From positions 62,001 through 126,000 of the forward strand of contig JAFSAO010000014.1 of NCBI GenBank assembly GCA_017440935.1: 64,000 nt of DNA, in the 5' to 3' direction. A program made the translations under genes and the position numbers. Shown here piece by piece: positions 25,501 through 32,995 of this stretch (its first letter is position 1; every line of letters begins with the position of its first letter). Under the pieces are notes generated by a model. The model was not told where the DNA came from. It saw nothing but the letters and a program-made list of their open reading frames with translations, and did not search any database. This DNA comes from Opitutales bacterium (GTDB taxonomy: Bacteria; Verrucomicrobiota; Verrucomicrobiia; Opitutales; UBA953).

Positions 25501-26303
25501 TAGCGCAGGCGGTTCTCGTCCGTCACTTTTTTCCCGGAATTGAGGCAGAGCAAAATGTCGTGTGCGTCCGCGTCTTTTTCGTTCAGGAAATGGACGTCGT
25601 TGGTCGCGACCACTTTGATTCCGAGTTTTTCCGCGAGTTTAAAAATTCCTTTTTCCGCGCGGAGCTGGCGCTCATAAACGTCTCGCGTGTCGTCCGAAAC
25701 ATTGTTCGGATGGCGCATCACTTCGAGGTAAAAATCGTCGCCGAAAACGCCCTGGAACCAGCGTGCCGCCGCTTCCGCTCCCGCTTCGTCTCCGGCGAGA
25801 ATTTTTGAGGGAATTTCCCCCGCAATACACGCGGAGCAGACAATTAGTCCTTCGTGATATTTTTCCAAAATTTCTTTGTCGATGCGCGGGCGGTAGTAGT
25901 TGCCTTCCGTCCAGCCGAGAGAAATCAGACGCACGAGGTTGCGGTAACCGGTGCGGTTTTTCGCGAGTAAAATGAGGTGATTCCCCGAGCGGTCGATTTT
26001 TTCGTCCATTCCCGCGGGAATGTTTTTCCCTTTGTCAAAGCGCGTGCGCCGCGCAACGTAGGCTTCGCACCCGAGAATCGGCTTAATCTTCGCTTTGCGG
26101 CAGGTGTCGTAAAAAAGTTTTATCCCGAACATGTTCCCGTGGTCGGTCAGCGCGACTGCCGCCATGCCGTCTTCCTTCGCTTTCGCCGCCAGTTTCTTGA
26201 TATTCGTCGCACCGTCCAATAGCGAGAATTGCGAGTGGACGTGCAGGTGGACGAAATCGCTGAACGGCGTTTTTGCGGGAGCAACTTGTTGGGCGTCGGA
26301 CAT
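22530..26303 (-). CDS. dnaE: DNA polymerase III alpha subunit
   Basis: 1257 residues, the replicative polymerase of the DnaE1 class. The N-terminal PHP domain has FVHLHVHSQFSLLDG and ALTDHGNMFG. The catalytic aspartates lie in SMPDIDIDFDDEGRGKV, followed by FGSMAPRMAIKDVARVL and GAGRGSAAGSVV-type motifs (here GPGRGSAAGSVVAYC). An OB fold (NVRICGIIEDI) is near residue 1060, and the last 80 residues are a loosely conserved tail. It stands alone. It carries only four CGGGAACG copies in 3.8 kb, fewer than average. Confidence 0.97.
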   Translation of the reverse strand: MSDAQQVAPAKTPFSDFVHLHVHSQFSLLDGATNIKKLAAKAKEDGMAAVALTDHGNMFGIKLFYDTCRKAKIKPILGCEAYVARRTRFDKGKNIPAGMDEKIDRSGNHLILLAKNRTGYRNLVRLISLGWTEGNYYRPRIDKEILEKYHEGLIVCSACIAGEIPSKILAGDEAGAEAAARWFQGVFGDDFYLEVMRHPNNVSDDTRDVYERQLRAEKGIFKLAEKLGIKVVATNDVHFLNEKDADAHDILLCLNSGKKVTDENRLRYTRQEWFKTTAEMKALFHDHPETLLNTLEVANKIEEYNLDSPPIMPVFPIPESFGTEAELRERLSEDELRAEFGDRYEKLGGAEKVYRIRFEYDYLRHLTMQGAQRRWNGNIPDDAQERIDFELSTIKTMGFPGYFLIVQDFIAAAREMGVLVGPGRGSAAGSVVAYCLGITGINPMKYDLLFERFLNPDRISMPDIDIDFDDEGRGKVLEWVSRKYGQDHVAHIVTFGSMAPRMAIKDVARVLDLPLAEANRLAKLVPAKPKITMNAAMAESPQLREERNSNDKLIVSTLNFAEALDGSIRQTGVHACGTLISRDPLIETIPVMPTPDDNLLTTQYDGHFVEPIGLLKMDFLGLKTLTILKNCLANVKAAKGIEFEINEIPLDDHETFGVFARGETTGLFQFESGGMKKYLRLLKPNRFEDLVAMNALYRPGPMEYIPQFIRRKHGDDRIVYDHPLMERYLKDTYGITVYQEQVMLLSRELGQFTRGESDVLRKAMGKKQLDTMAKLQEKFHRGCLENPRFMEPLKGNQKKAEELIEKIWKDWTAFAEYAFNKSHSVCYAYVAYQTGYLKAHYPVEYMAAVLDSEMSNPEKMLGVIAECESMGIRVLGPNVNTSNVFFTPDPANNAIHFGFRALKGLGEKVAQAIIDERSRGGKYKGFVDFMERLCTKRIIVKNEETGETKEANLNIGRSLDTLIFTGGFDNCEDYYDRNHIQASINSVRDFLQKNTGEDDFTMELGILDDRRTAKDHMNCSGNPMSPAEKLRQEKELLGLYLSGHPLNIYAGLDQALATFSGSLEDCKLSKADRSHNVRICGIIEDIAIKFTADNRKFATFAVETRRDKYHLVCFPSDYQEHGENIKDGAHVILDCELRYRDRQEEWSLQVSRISPMEQQLPRLMKKVIFVLNPEEDVPAFIENKLLRHVGENSGGTRIALAHRQPDGALIEADLPEHVKTFFPVEKFAALIKDPAVLGYRVDASAPYRRPPRFPSRK

Positions 26304-26512
26304 TTTTTTTTCGGGAAATTTTGGGGGAGTTAAAACGCGTAAAAAGTGAGTGTTGAAAGATGAAGGTTTGGGGAGAGGCAGGTGAACTGTGGCAGGGAAC
26401 AGGTGTCATGCAAAGGTTTTTGCCGAAGGCAAAAACTTTAATGCGGTTGCTTGATACCTGATGCTCGATACTTGGCGCTAAAAAAAACTTTCAACTTTCG
26501 TTTCTCAACGCA
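26304..26512. other. Spacer with hairpin and degenerate intergenic repeat
   Basis: GTTTTTGCC / GGCAAAAAC hairpin at 26416-26436, preceded and followed by loosely repetitive text. CCTGATGCTCGATACTTGGCGCT recurs in shorter form at 63480-63497. No gene is seen. Confidence 0.45.
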
Positions 26513-27037
26513 CTAGTGCTTGCCGCAGGTGCAATGCCCGCAGGAACCGTCACCCTTACAGCCGTGAACTTTCCGGTGGTGTTCCTTTACGTCAAGCGGA
26601 CGCAGGCTTAGCGCTTCCAGCATCGTTCCCGCGAAAAACGCCGAGTTCGCTCCCGCCGAAACACACAGCGCCAGCGCTCCCGCCGACATCGCCGCGCAGT
26701 TTGCCGAAAGGCGAATCAGCGTTTTCGGCAACAAAATTCGCGCCACCGCAACCACGCGCACGAACTCAAAAACGCCAATCGACGGCGTTCCCGCGTCGAT
26801 TTCGACAACTTCCGGATGCTCTTCCGCATTTGCCAGCGCCACAAGCTGTTCCAAGCATTTTTCCGTCGCGTCGTTAGACTCAATTACCACCGTCGCCACC
26901 GTTTCCGGATGGTCCCACGCTTCCACCTGAATCGCATCGGAAACTTGCGACTGTTGGTGAATTTCCTGGGCAAAATAAATCAGCGTCGGGAGCGGATTGG
27001 CGTAAACTTTGCGAACGTCTTCAAGGTAGTAAATCAT
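26513..27037 (-). CDS. BioB-like protein lacking the radical-SAM core (stand-alone BATS domain, Cys-rich tail)
   Basis: 174 residues from ATG 27037. Residues 1-38 (YLEDVRKVYANPLPTLIYFA, then QEIHQQ) match the N-terminus of biotin synthase. Residues 60-144 (LEQLVALANAEEHPEVVEID, AGTP, VARILLPKTLIRLSANCAAM, LCVSAGANSAFF) match its C-terminal BATS segment. The roughly 170 residues between them in BioB, with the CxxxCxxC iron-sulfur site and SAM-binding core, are absent. The end has CKGDGSCGHCTCGKH, with Cys160, 166, 169 and 171 plus histidines, a likely metal site. It cannot be a biotin synthase as such. The frame is open and codon use normal, so it may be a real regulator or metal-binding protein, or a relic. 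Confidence 0.65.
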   Translation of the reverse strand: MIYYLEDVRKVYANPLPTLIYFAQEIHQQSQVSDAIQVEAWDHPETVATVVIESNDATEKCLEQLVALANAEEHPEVVEIDAGTPSIGVFEFVRVVAVARILLPKTLIRLSANCAAMSAGALALCVSAGANSAFFAGTMLEALSLRPLDVKEHHRKVHGCKGDGSCGHCTCGKH

Positions 27038-27097
27038 AGTTTTTCGACAATAATACGAAATACGAAATCTGGAAAACGAAAATTTCCCGAACAAAGT

Positions 27098-27112
27098 CTA
27101 CTTGACAAGTAG
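27098..27112. promoter_or_regulatory. Perfect palindrome between divergent genes
   Basis: CTACTTGACAAGTAG is symmetric about its central base and overlaps the -35 of the PEP-CTERM gene 3 promoter. The BioB-like gene reads the other way, so one operator could control both. Confidence 0.5.
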
Positions 27113-27130
27113 TTAATTGTTCGGAAAAAT
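27102..27130 (+). promoter_or_regulatory. Promoter of PEP-CTERM gene 3
   Basis: TTGACA at 27102-27107, 17 bases, AAAAAT at 27125-27130. Unlike the other three PEP-CTERM promoters it has no homopolymer and has standard spacing. Confidence 0.55.
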
Positions 27131-27213
27131 TCCGCACGTGTCTCGAGTCTCCTTCGGAAAGAAAATCTTTCCGGGCTCGGCGCGTTTTTAAACATCGTTA
27201 CTAATTAAAACCC

Positions 27214-27930
27214 ATGAAAAAATACTTTATAACTTCCCTTCTTTTCGCCGCGGGAACGCTCTTCGGAAATGCGTTTACCGTAAGCACCGCAAAAGGTTAT
27301 GTGTCGCTGGATGACGGAAAATTGACGACACCTGACGGTGTTACTCTCAGCGGAGACACGACGAATGGATACACGCTTTCTGTTGGCTCCGGGGATTGGG
27401 TTGGCGTTTCTGATGCTGGAAATCGAGACGATGTAACTTTTGCGGTAACAATCGACTTTACGAAAGTTTCTTTCGGTACGCAGGATATGCGCTTTTTTCA
27501 CCTTGATGGAAGCAAAGGAGATTTGGGCATCGGGTGGAATGTTGAAACCGGATGCATCACGGGAACTTGGAATAACCGTTATGATTTTTCGATTTCCACA
27601 CTCAAAGCTGAAGGCGTTGTTACGTTTGCGTTTACCATGGGCGACGGCGGATCTCGTATTTACAAGGATTCGGAAAAAGGATTTTGGACGAACACGAGCC
27701 TGAAAGGAGACCTTGGAACAGTATCTGGCTTGGTAGTTAACGCATCTGTAGCCTCGGCATTGGATAATCTTGTCGTTTGGGACAAGGACATTGCTTTCAA
27801 CGGCGGAAATAGCAGTGTCGCATCCGCGCTTGCTGCGTCGACATCGTTGATTCCGGAGCCGTCGGCGTTTGGTTTGCTTGCGGGCGTGGGAGCGTTGGCG
27901 CTTGTAACGTCGCGTCGCCGCCGTAAATAA
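27214..27930 (+). CDS. PEP-CTERM sorted surface protein 3
   Basis: 238 residues. A signal peptide (MKKYFITSLLFAAGTLFGNA, with AAGT encoded by GCGGGAACG) is followed by a beta-rich body with LamG-like features (NVETGCITGTWNNRYDFSIS, ALDNLVVWDKDI). It ends IPEPSAFGLLAG, hydrophobic stretch, RRRRK, the exosortase sorting tag. It is probably anchored or released at the surface as matrix. TTTTTAAAC lies 20 bases upstream of the ATG and there is no Shine-Dalgarno. Confidence 0.87.
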   Translation: MKKYFITSLLFAAGTLFGNAFTVSTAKGYVSLDDGKLTTPDGVTLSGDTTNGYTLSVGSGDWVGVSDAGNRDDVTFAVTIDFTKVSFGTQDMRFFHLDGSKGDLGIGWNVETGCITGTWNNRYDFSISTLKAEGVVTFAFTMGDGGSRIYKDSEKGFWTNTSLKGDLGTVSGLVVNASVASALDNLVVWDKDIAFNGGNSSVASALAASTSLIPEPSAFGLLAGVGALALVTSRRRRK

Positions 27931-27960
27931 ATTTTTTTCTGCTGCTTAACCTAATACTCG

Positions 27961-27995
27961 CGTTCCCGTGGGGTTTCCCTCACGGGAACGTTTTC
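27961..27995 (+). terminator. Terminator formed by an inverted CGGGAACG pair
   Basis: CGTTCCCGTG (27961-27970) and CACGGGAACG (27981-27990) with a 10-base loop and T-rich tail. The stem is identical to the one at 16654. Confidence 0.92.
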
Positions 27996-28026
27996 TTACA
28001 GGAGGTTTTCACGCCCATTTTTTCTT

Positions 28027-28130
28027 TTGTCCTTATAGGACGAATTTTTGTTTGTCCGTTAACCCAAGACGGCGTTCGCGTTCCCGCGAACTTGCCGTTG
28101 GGCTATAATCCGAACGGCTTTCAGCCGAAA
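28027..28130 (+). repeat. Dispersed intergenic repeat, copy 1
   Basis: About 100 bases closely matching 61086-61187. The shared core is CGAACTTGCCGTTG, CTATAATCCGAACGG and CTTTCAGCC. Within it GCCGTT...AACGGC and GGCT...AGCC can form two adjacent hairpins. Both copies flank a PEP-CTERM gene. Confidence 0.75.
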
Positions 28131-28253
28131 AAAAAATCTGTGAGAATCGGTTCGAATCTGCGTAGAAAAAAGTTCGAAAGACTCACGGAAGCGACAGGAG
28201 TGTCGCTTCTCCCGTAAATATGGGAAATGAGGGATTAGATTCTTTCTCTGCTC

Positions 28254-28850
28254 TTAAAAATCGCGGCGGGATTCGAGCGCAGATCGAAGCGTCGCGGGAT
28301 CGGCAAAGTTTAGCGCGCCGCCGCTTGGCAAACCGAAGCCGATGCGCGTAATTTTGACGCCGGGGAAGCGTGTGCCGAATTCCTCCCGGATGTAGTGGCA
28401 AGTCGCTTCGCCTTCGATGTCGTTAGAGAGCGCGAGGATAAGTTCTTCTATTTCGCCGTCGGCAAGGCGTTTTTCCAGAGCCGGGAAGTTCAGATTTTCC
28501 GGTCCGATGCCGCGAATGGGGGAGAGCCGACCGTGCAGAACGTGAAAACGCCCGCGAAATGTTCCCGTGCGTTCGATTGCCATAAGATCGGGAACGTGTT
28601 CGACGACGCAAACGCGCGTCCGTTCCCGCCGTTCGTCCCCGCAAATCGGGCAAACCGAGTTGCCCTCAGCAATATTCCCGCAAAGGGAGCAACGGGAAAT
28701 GCACTCGGCGGCGTTCGCAAGCGTGTTGAGCAACCGGGGCAAATCCTCGGGATGCTCAACGAGCAGATGGAGTGCCATGCGTTCCGCAGAGCGATAACCG
28801 ACGCCCGGAAGTTTTTTCAGGGCATCGCGAGCGGCATCAAACGCGGACAT
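28254..28850 (-). CDS. recR: Recombination mediator protein
   Basis: 198 residues: helix-hairpin-helix (LKKLPGVGYRSAERMALHLL), four-Cys zinc finger (CSLCGNIAEGNSVCPICGD), then the Toprim domain (VCVVEHVPDLMAIERTG) and the conserved end GFGLPSGGAL. RecR works with RecO (and RecF) to load RecA on gapped DNA. It is 35 bases downstream of ybaB, the standard pair. Confidence 0.96.
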   Translation of the reverse strand: MSAFDAARDALKKLPGVGYRSAERMALHLLVEHPEDLPRLLNTLANAAECISRCSLCGNIAEGNSVCPICGDERRERTRVCVVEHVPDLMAIERTGTFRGRFHVLHGRLSPIRGIGPENLNFPALEKRLADGEIEELILALSNDIEGEATCHYIREEFGTRFPGVKITRIGFGLPSGGALNFADPATLRSALESRRDF

Positions 28851-28885
28851 CTTTTGCGGGAACGCGTTTGCGGTAATTTTTGTGA

Positions 28886-29191
28886 TTAAGCGGCGCCGAG
28901 CGTGAAGCCCGCCGTTGCCGCCTGCATTTTTTCCTGATGGACGGTTTTCGCCTTGGCAATGCCTTCGGTGATGGCGGCGAGAAGCGCGTCTTCAATCGTT
29001 TTTTTGTCTTCTTTCAAAAATTCGGCATCGAGCTCGATAGATTTGACTTCGCTGTGTCCGTTCAGCGTAAGTTTGACGGCGCCTCCGCCGTAAGAAACTT
29101 CGATTTTTTCATCAAAGAGCGCCTGATTGGTCTCTTCGATTTTCTTTTGCATTTTTTGAGCCTGTTTAAGGAGTTTGCCTACGCCTGCCAT
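28886..29191 (-). CDS. YbaB/EbfC family nucleoid-associated protein
   Basis: 101 residues with LLKQAQKMQKKIEETNQALF, VEVSYGGGAVKLT-type core (here IEVSYGGGAVKLTLNG) and the helical end. Homologues bind DNA as a tweezer-shaped dimer. It is upstream of recR in the same direction, as in many bacteria. Confidence 0.93.
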   Translation of the reverse strand: MAGVGKLLKQAQKMQKKIEETNQALFDEKIEVSYGGGAVKLTLNGHSEVKSIELDAEFLKEDKKTIEDALLAAITEGIAKAKTVHQEKMQAATAGFTLGAA

Positions 29192-29292
29192 GGTGTTTTG
29201 CTGTAATTTTTTGTTAAAATTTTCGTGGAATTAAAAAGGTTTTTCCGTCGACGGTAAATTGAATTTTAGCGGAAGTCTTCGTTCCCGCGGAT

Positions 29293-30399
29293 TCAGTTCG
29301 CGAAGCGCGGTTCCACTTTCATGACGGATTTGAGGCGGCGGCAGATTTCTTTCTCCAATTGCGCCCAGGTTCTTCCGTCGAGCAGTTCTTCGTGTGCTTG
29401 CTCAAGAGTGCCGCCTTTTTGCAAAACGGCGAGGTATTTTTTTATGCGCGCGGCGTCGCGCTTGCCGTCGAGATGAAAGAAATAGTAGACGAGAAGCGCC
29501 GAAATGCCGTAGCCGACGGAAACATCGGAGTTTCCGATAAAGTTATCGTTGTTTGAGAGAAATTCCCGAAGCGAAACGCCGACTTTCGGTTGTTTGCCGA
29601 TAGCGCGTCCGCCGGTGCCTTTTTCCCCGAATCCGGAAACGAATTTGGAAATCGGTGTTTTGTTCCCGCTGAAACGCACTTGCCCGTTCCCGTCGTAGGA
29701 AAGCCCGACGTATTCGGCGATACCTTCGGCGAACCAAATCGGGTAGTTGTTCGATCCGATTGTCATGTGGTGCGTGATCTCGTGCGCGAGCGTGTGGGCT
29801 TCGATGCGCTTTCCGCCTTTGACGTAGCGGCTCCCCCGTTTTTCCAAGCCGAGCGAGCCGAACGGGACGAGCACGCGGCCGGAGGCGATTCCGGCGCTGG
29901 TCCCGATGTAAACACCGGCAGAACCTTTCATGCCGCCCGCAGCAAGGTATTCGTCGTAGGTTTTAAAAAGAAACGCGTTGTATTTCCCGTTTTCGCAAAC
30001 CTGAAAATGATTGCAGGGCGAGTTGATAGGAAGTGCGAGGTTGGCGGTGTAGGTTCCTTCAAAAATTCGGGCGATTTCCTTAATCGCGGCAAGGGCGATC
30101 GGCGCGTTGGAAGTGAAGCGAAAATGCTGTGTTTCGTAAATCCATGTGTCGGGACCGTCTTGCACGGTTCGCGCCGGAAGCATATCCGCAATGCGCGTGA
30201 CGGACGGCCACGGCGCCGAAAAATTTTCTCCGGGCAAATCTTCTTTACCGTCGTAGAGTTCGTTTTCCGTATCGTCGGCGACGAGCGTTTTTGCGGCGTT
30301 GCGGGTTTTCCCTTTGGGCGCGGCAAACGCGGGCGCGGACGCGAGCGTTCCCGCCGCAATCAGAGAAAGTATCAGCAACAATTTTCGGAAAATATTCAT
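29293..30399 (-). CDS. Secreted zinc metallopeptidase-like protein (gluzincin type)
   Basis: 368 residues with a signal peptide (MNIFRKLLLILSLIAAGTLA). The zinc site is AHEITHHMTIG, with downstream Glu in WFAEGIAEYVG, the HExxH plus E order of gluzincins related to the DUF1570 family. Before it, residues 85-180 form an alpha/beta lead-in with TWIYETQHFRFTSNAP. The likely role is peptide cleavage in the periplasm or outside; the substrate is unknown. It lies alone on the minus strand, followed by ybaB after about 100 bases. Confidence 0.72.
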   Translation of the reverse strand: MNIFRKLLLILSLIAAGTLASAPAFAAPKGKTRNAAKTLVADDTENELYDGKEDLPGENFSAPWPSVTRIADMLPARTVQDGPDTWIYETQHFRFTSNAPIALAAIKEIARIFEGTYTANLALPINSPCNHFQVCENGKYNAFLFKTYDEYLAAGGMKGSAGVYIGTSAGIASGRVLVPFGSLGLEKRGSRYVKGGKRIEAHTLAHEITHHMTIGSNNYPIWFAEGIAEYVGLSYDGNGQVRFSGNKTPISKFVSGFGEKGTGGRAIGKQPKVGVSLREFLSNNDNFIGNSDVSVGYGISALLVYYFFHLDGKRDAARIKKYLAVLQKGGTLEQAHEELLDGRTWAQLEKEICRRLKSVMKVEPRFAN

Positions 30400-30469
30400 A
30401 CTCTACGCTCTTTTCTAACGGATTACGCAAAAACGATAAACAGAAATTTAGCGAAGCGTTGGCTTCTCT

Positions 30470-30681
30470 AAATTTCAATCAATTGCGAATTCCGAATTGC
30501 GAATCCCGAATGATTACCAAGGATGGAAAAAGGAATGTATGGCTACGAGTGATTCTCGGGATTACGAACAAGAGTTGAAGTTCTTTCCTGCCACGACGAA
30601 GACCGGGAGGTCTTTGTTCCCAACTTTTGACGGCACTTCATTCGCAATTCGGAATTTGAAATTCGAGATTAATTGAAATTT
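30470..30681. repeat. Inverted-repeat intergenic element of about 210 bp
   Basis: The left arm at 30470-30512 and the right arm at 30639-30681 are imperfect inverted copies built from variants of GAATTCCGAATTGCGAAT and AAATTTCAAT. An adjoining hairpin AAATTTGCC/GGCAAATTT lies at 30677-30697. There is no transposase. It occupies the gap before dapA. Confidence 0.6.
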
Positions 30682-30741
30682 GCCGTAGGCAAATTTCAAT
30701 TTTGCGTTTTGGGCGAAAAGGCGTTTGACTGTCCCGGATTT

Positions 30742-31647
30742 ATGAATACGGCAAATTCTTCCATTTATGCGGGCGCGTGGACGGCGCTCATCACGCCGAT
30801 GAAGAACGGCGAGGTCAATTACGGCGATTTGAAAAAATTGGTGGAATATCAGGTCGCCGGTGGGATTGACGGGATTCTCTCCGTCGGAACGTCCGGCGAA
30901 TCGCCGACACTGACGCACGAGGAGCATCTCGAAGTTATTGCAAAAACTATCGAATTTGCTGACGGTCGCGTTCCCGTCATCGCGGGAACGGGCGCAAACT
31001 CTACGCATGAAGCGGTTTTGCTCACGCGCGAGGCGGAAAAGCTCGGAGCGCAGGCATTTCTCCACGTTGCGCCGTATTACAACAAGCCGAATCAGGAAGG
31101 CGTTTATCGCCACTACGCGGAAATTGCGGGAGCAACCGATAAACCGGTCATGCTCTATTCTATTCCCGGACGTTGCGGGATCGAAATTGCCGTAGAAACG
31201 ATTGTGCGTTTGCGTAAGGCGTTTCCGAATATTGTCGGCGTAAAAGAAGCCGGAGGCTCTTGCGACAAAGTTTCCAAGCTCGTTCGCTCGTTGGATCCCG
31301 ACTTCGTTGTCACGAGCGGAGACGATTCGCTCACGCTTCCGTTTATTTCCCTCGGCGCGAAAGGCGTGATTTCCGTCGCGTCCAACTGGCTTCCGAAGCA
31401 GGTTACGGAAATGGTGGCGAAAATGCGTGCGGGCGATCTTGCCGGAGCGCAGGCGCTTCACAACGCGATGGCGGATCTTTTCAAAAAATTCTTTATCGAG
31501 CCGAATCCCGTTCCCGCGAAATTTGCTTTGGCGCGGGCGGGCATTATCGAATCTCCGGAGGTGCGCCTTCCGCTCGTCGAAATGTCTGCGGAAAACAAAG
31601 ATATTCTCGCCGCTGCGATGGACGCTTTTTCAAACGCAAACGCGTAA
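30742..31647 (+). CDS. dapA: 4-hydroxy-tetrahydrodipicolinate synthase
   Basis: 301 residues from ATG 30742. (beta/alpha)8 aldolase fold with GTSGESPTL near residue 50, the catalytic Tyr in PYYNKPNQEG (about 135) and the Schiff-base Lys in IVGVKEAGG (about 163). It condenses pyruvate with aspartate semialdehyde towards DAP and lysine, which MurE (also in the window) puts into peptidoglycan. Confidence 0.95.
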   Translation: MNTANSSIYAGAWTALITPMKNGEVNYGDLKKLVEYQVAGGIDGILSVGTSGESPTLTHEEHLEVIAKTIEFADGRVPVIAGTGANSTHEAVLLTREAEKLGAQAFLHVAPYYNKPNQEGVYRHYAEIAGATDKPVMLYSIPGRCGIEIAVETIVRLRKAFPNIVGVKEAGGSCDKVSKLVRSLDPDFVVTSGDDSLTLPFISLGAKGVISVASNWLPKQVTEMVAKMRAGDLAGAQALHNAMADLFKKFFIEPNPVPAKFALARAGIIESPEVRLPLVEMSAENKDILAAAMDAFSNANA

Positions 31648-31674
31648 TTACAGCCGACGCAAAATTCGGCAGAA

Positions 31675-31709
31675 ATTCCCGGCGGCGATACCGTTGCCGG
31701 GAATATTTT
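31675..31709. terminator. Terminator between convergent dapA and tcdA
   Basis: ATTCCCGGC / GCCGGGAAT stem (31675-31683 and 31696-31704) followed by T6. Confidence 0.85.
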
Positions 31710-31721
31710 TTACCGAAATTC

Positions 31722-32510
31722 TCAGCGCGAAATCAGTTTTTCCACAGAGAGCTGGGCGAGGGCGAGACCGAACGCTCCCGTAACAAACGCCGCCGTGCCC
31801 GGACGCGGTTTCCCGCCTGCGGGCGAAATCATCTGCGGGAACACCTCTCCGTCGAGTTCTTCCGGCGGACGCGATTTTTCCCGCGAAAACACGACGGGAA
31901 CTCCCGTCTTTTTTCCGGAATTTCCTTTCGGAAAACCGTGCCGGGAACGGAGCTCTTTTCGGACGAACTTCAAAAGCGCATCGCCTTCGACATCCGCCAA
32001 ATCCCCGTGCTCCACGCGCGTGCCGTCAAGTTTTCCCGCACATCCTCCGGAGGAAACAATCGGCGTTCCCGCCGCAACGCACGCGGCAATCAGCGCGGCT
32101 TTATTCATCGCTCCGTCGATCGCGTCGACAACGAGGTCGAAGCGCGCCTTGTTTTCTTCAAAAAATGCCGGAGCGCTTTCTTGCGTAACAAACATTTTGT
32201 GCACGGAAATATTGCATTCCGGATTGATGGAGCGAACGCGCTCGGCGAGCACTTCCGCTTTTGCAAGCCCGTAATTCCCGTCCAGCGCGTGGAGTTGGCG
32301 GTTGGTGTTGGTGGCGCAAACATCGTCCATGTCAACGAGTGTCAAATCGCAAACACCGCTTCGGGCAAGTGCTTCGCACGCCCATGAACCGACACCGCCG
32401 AGCCCGATTAGGCAAACGCGGGAAGATACGATTTTCTCAAATGCGGGAACGCCGTAGAGTCGGGCGACTCCGGCAAATCGGGAGCGAAAATTTTCGGAAA
32501 GCAAACTCAT
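31722..32510 (-). CDS. tcdA: tRNA threonylcarbamoyladenosine dehydratase (TcdA/CsdL type)
   Basis: 262 residues of the E1/ThiF family. The ATP-binding GLGGVGSWACEALARSG lies near residue 37, followed by LVDMDDVCATNTNRQ and VVDAIDGAMNKAALI, as in TcdA. It cyclises t6A37 of tRNAs to ct6A using ATP. The C-terminal EFPQMISPAG-like stretch and TGAFGLALA are also typical. It is convergent with dapA. Confidence 0.88.
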   Translation of the reverse strand: MSLLSENFRSRFAGVARLYGVPAFEKIVSSRVCLIGLGGVGSWACEALARSGVCDLTLVDMDDVCATNTNRQLHALDGNYGLAKAEVLAERVRSINPECNISVHKMFVTQESAPAFFEENKARFDLVVDAIDGAMNKAALIAACVAAGTPIVSSGGCAGKLDGTRVEHGDLADVEGDALLKFVRKELRSRHGFPKGNSGKKTGVPVVFSREKSRPPEELDGEVFPQMISPAGGKPRPGTAAFVTGAFGLALAQLSVEKLISR

Positions 32511-32580
32511 CTTTCTTCGAAATTCTACACATAAGGATCGCGCAGATAAATTGAAATTCGGTTGACGGCATCGGACGCAA

Positions 32581-32617
32581 AAAAAAAGCGTTCCCGAAAT
32601 CGCGGGAACGCTTTTTT
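32581..32617 (-). terminator. Terminator formed by an inverted CGGGAACG pair (rplS end)
   Basis: AAAAGCGTTCCCG and CGGGAACGCTTTT with a 7-base loop; A and T runs on both sides make it usable in both directions. Confidence 0.92.
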
Positions 32618-32635
32618 GCGCGTGAAATAGAAAAA

Positions 32636-32995
32636 TTACGCGTCGCGAGCCTGTTCTTTGACCTTCGTCGCGCTCTTGCCGAGGCGATTGCGGAGGTAGA
32701 ACAAACGGGCTTTCATCGGAACCGACTTGCGTTCGACTTCGATTTTGACCACGTTCGGGCTGTTGACCGGGAAAACGCGTTCAACGCCTTCGCCGTAGGA
32801 AATGCGGCGAACCGTGAAAGCTTCCTGGATTCCCGAACCCTTGTGGCTGATTACGATGCCGGAGAAGATCTGGATACGTTCTTTGTCGCCTTCGCGGACT
32901 TTCGTGTGAACGCGAACACCGTCACCGACGCGGAAATTCGTGCGGTCGGTCTTAATCTGGGCTTGTGTAAGCGAATTGATTAATTGCTGGCTCAT
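32636..32995 (-). CDS. rplS: 50S ribosomal protein L19
   Basis: 119 residues beginning MSQQLINSLTQAQIKTDRTN, with the conserved RVHTKVREGDKERIQIFSG and VPMKARLFYLRNRLGKSA. It sits at the 30S-50S interface. Its ATG overlaps the stop of trmD by four bases. It is the last gene of rpsP-trmD-rplS. Confidence 0.97.
   Translation of the reverse strand: MSQQLINSLTQAQIKTDRTNFRVGDGVRVHTKVREGDKERIQIFSGIVISHKGSGIQEAFTVRRISYGEGVERVFPVNSPNVVKIEVERKSVPMKARLFYLRNRLGKSATKVKEQARDA

Noticed and set aside
26513-27037. Functional biotin synthase
   Set aside because: The radical-SAM CxxxCxxC motif and most of the barrel are absent.
30541-30675. Small frame starting MATSDSRDYEQELKFF
   Set aside because: It runs into the right arm of the inverted repeat (30639-30681) and has no family resemblance; probably repeat-derived.
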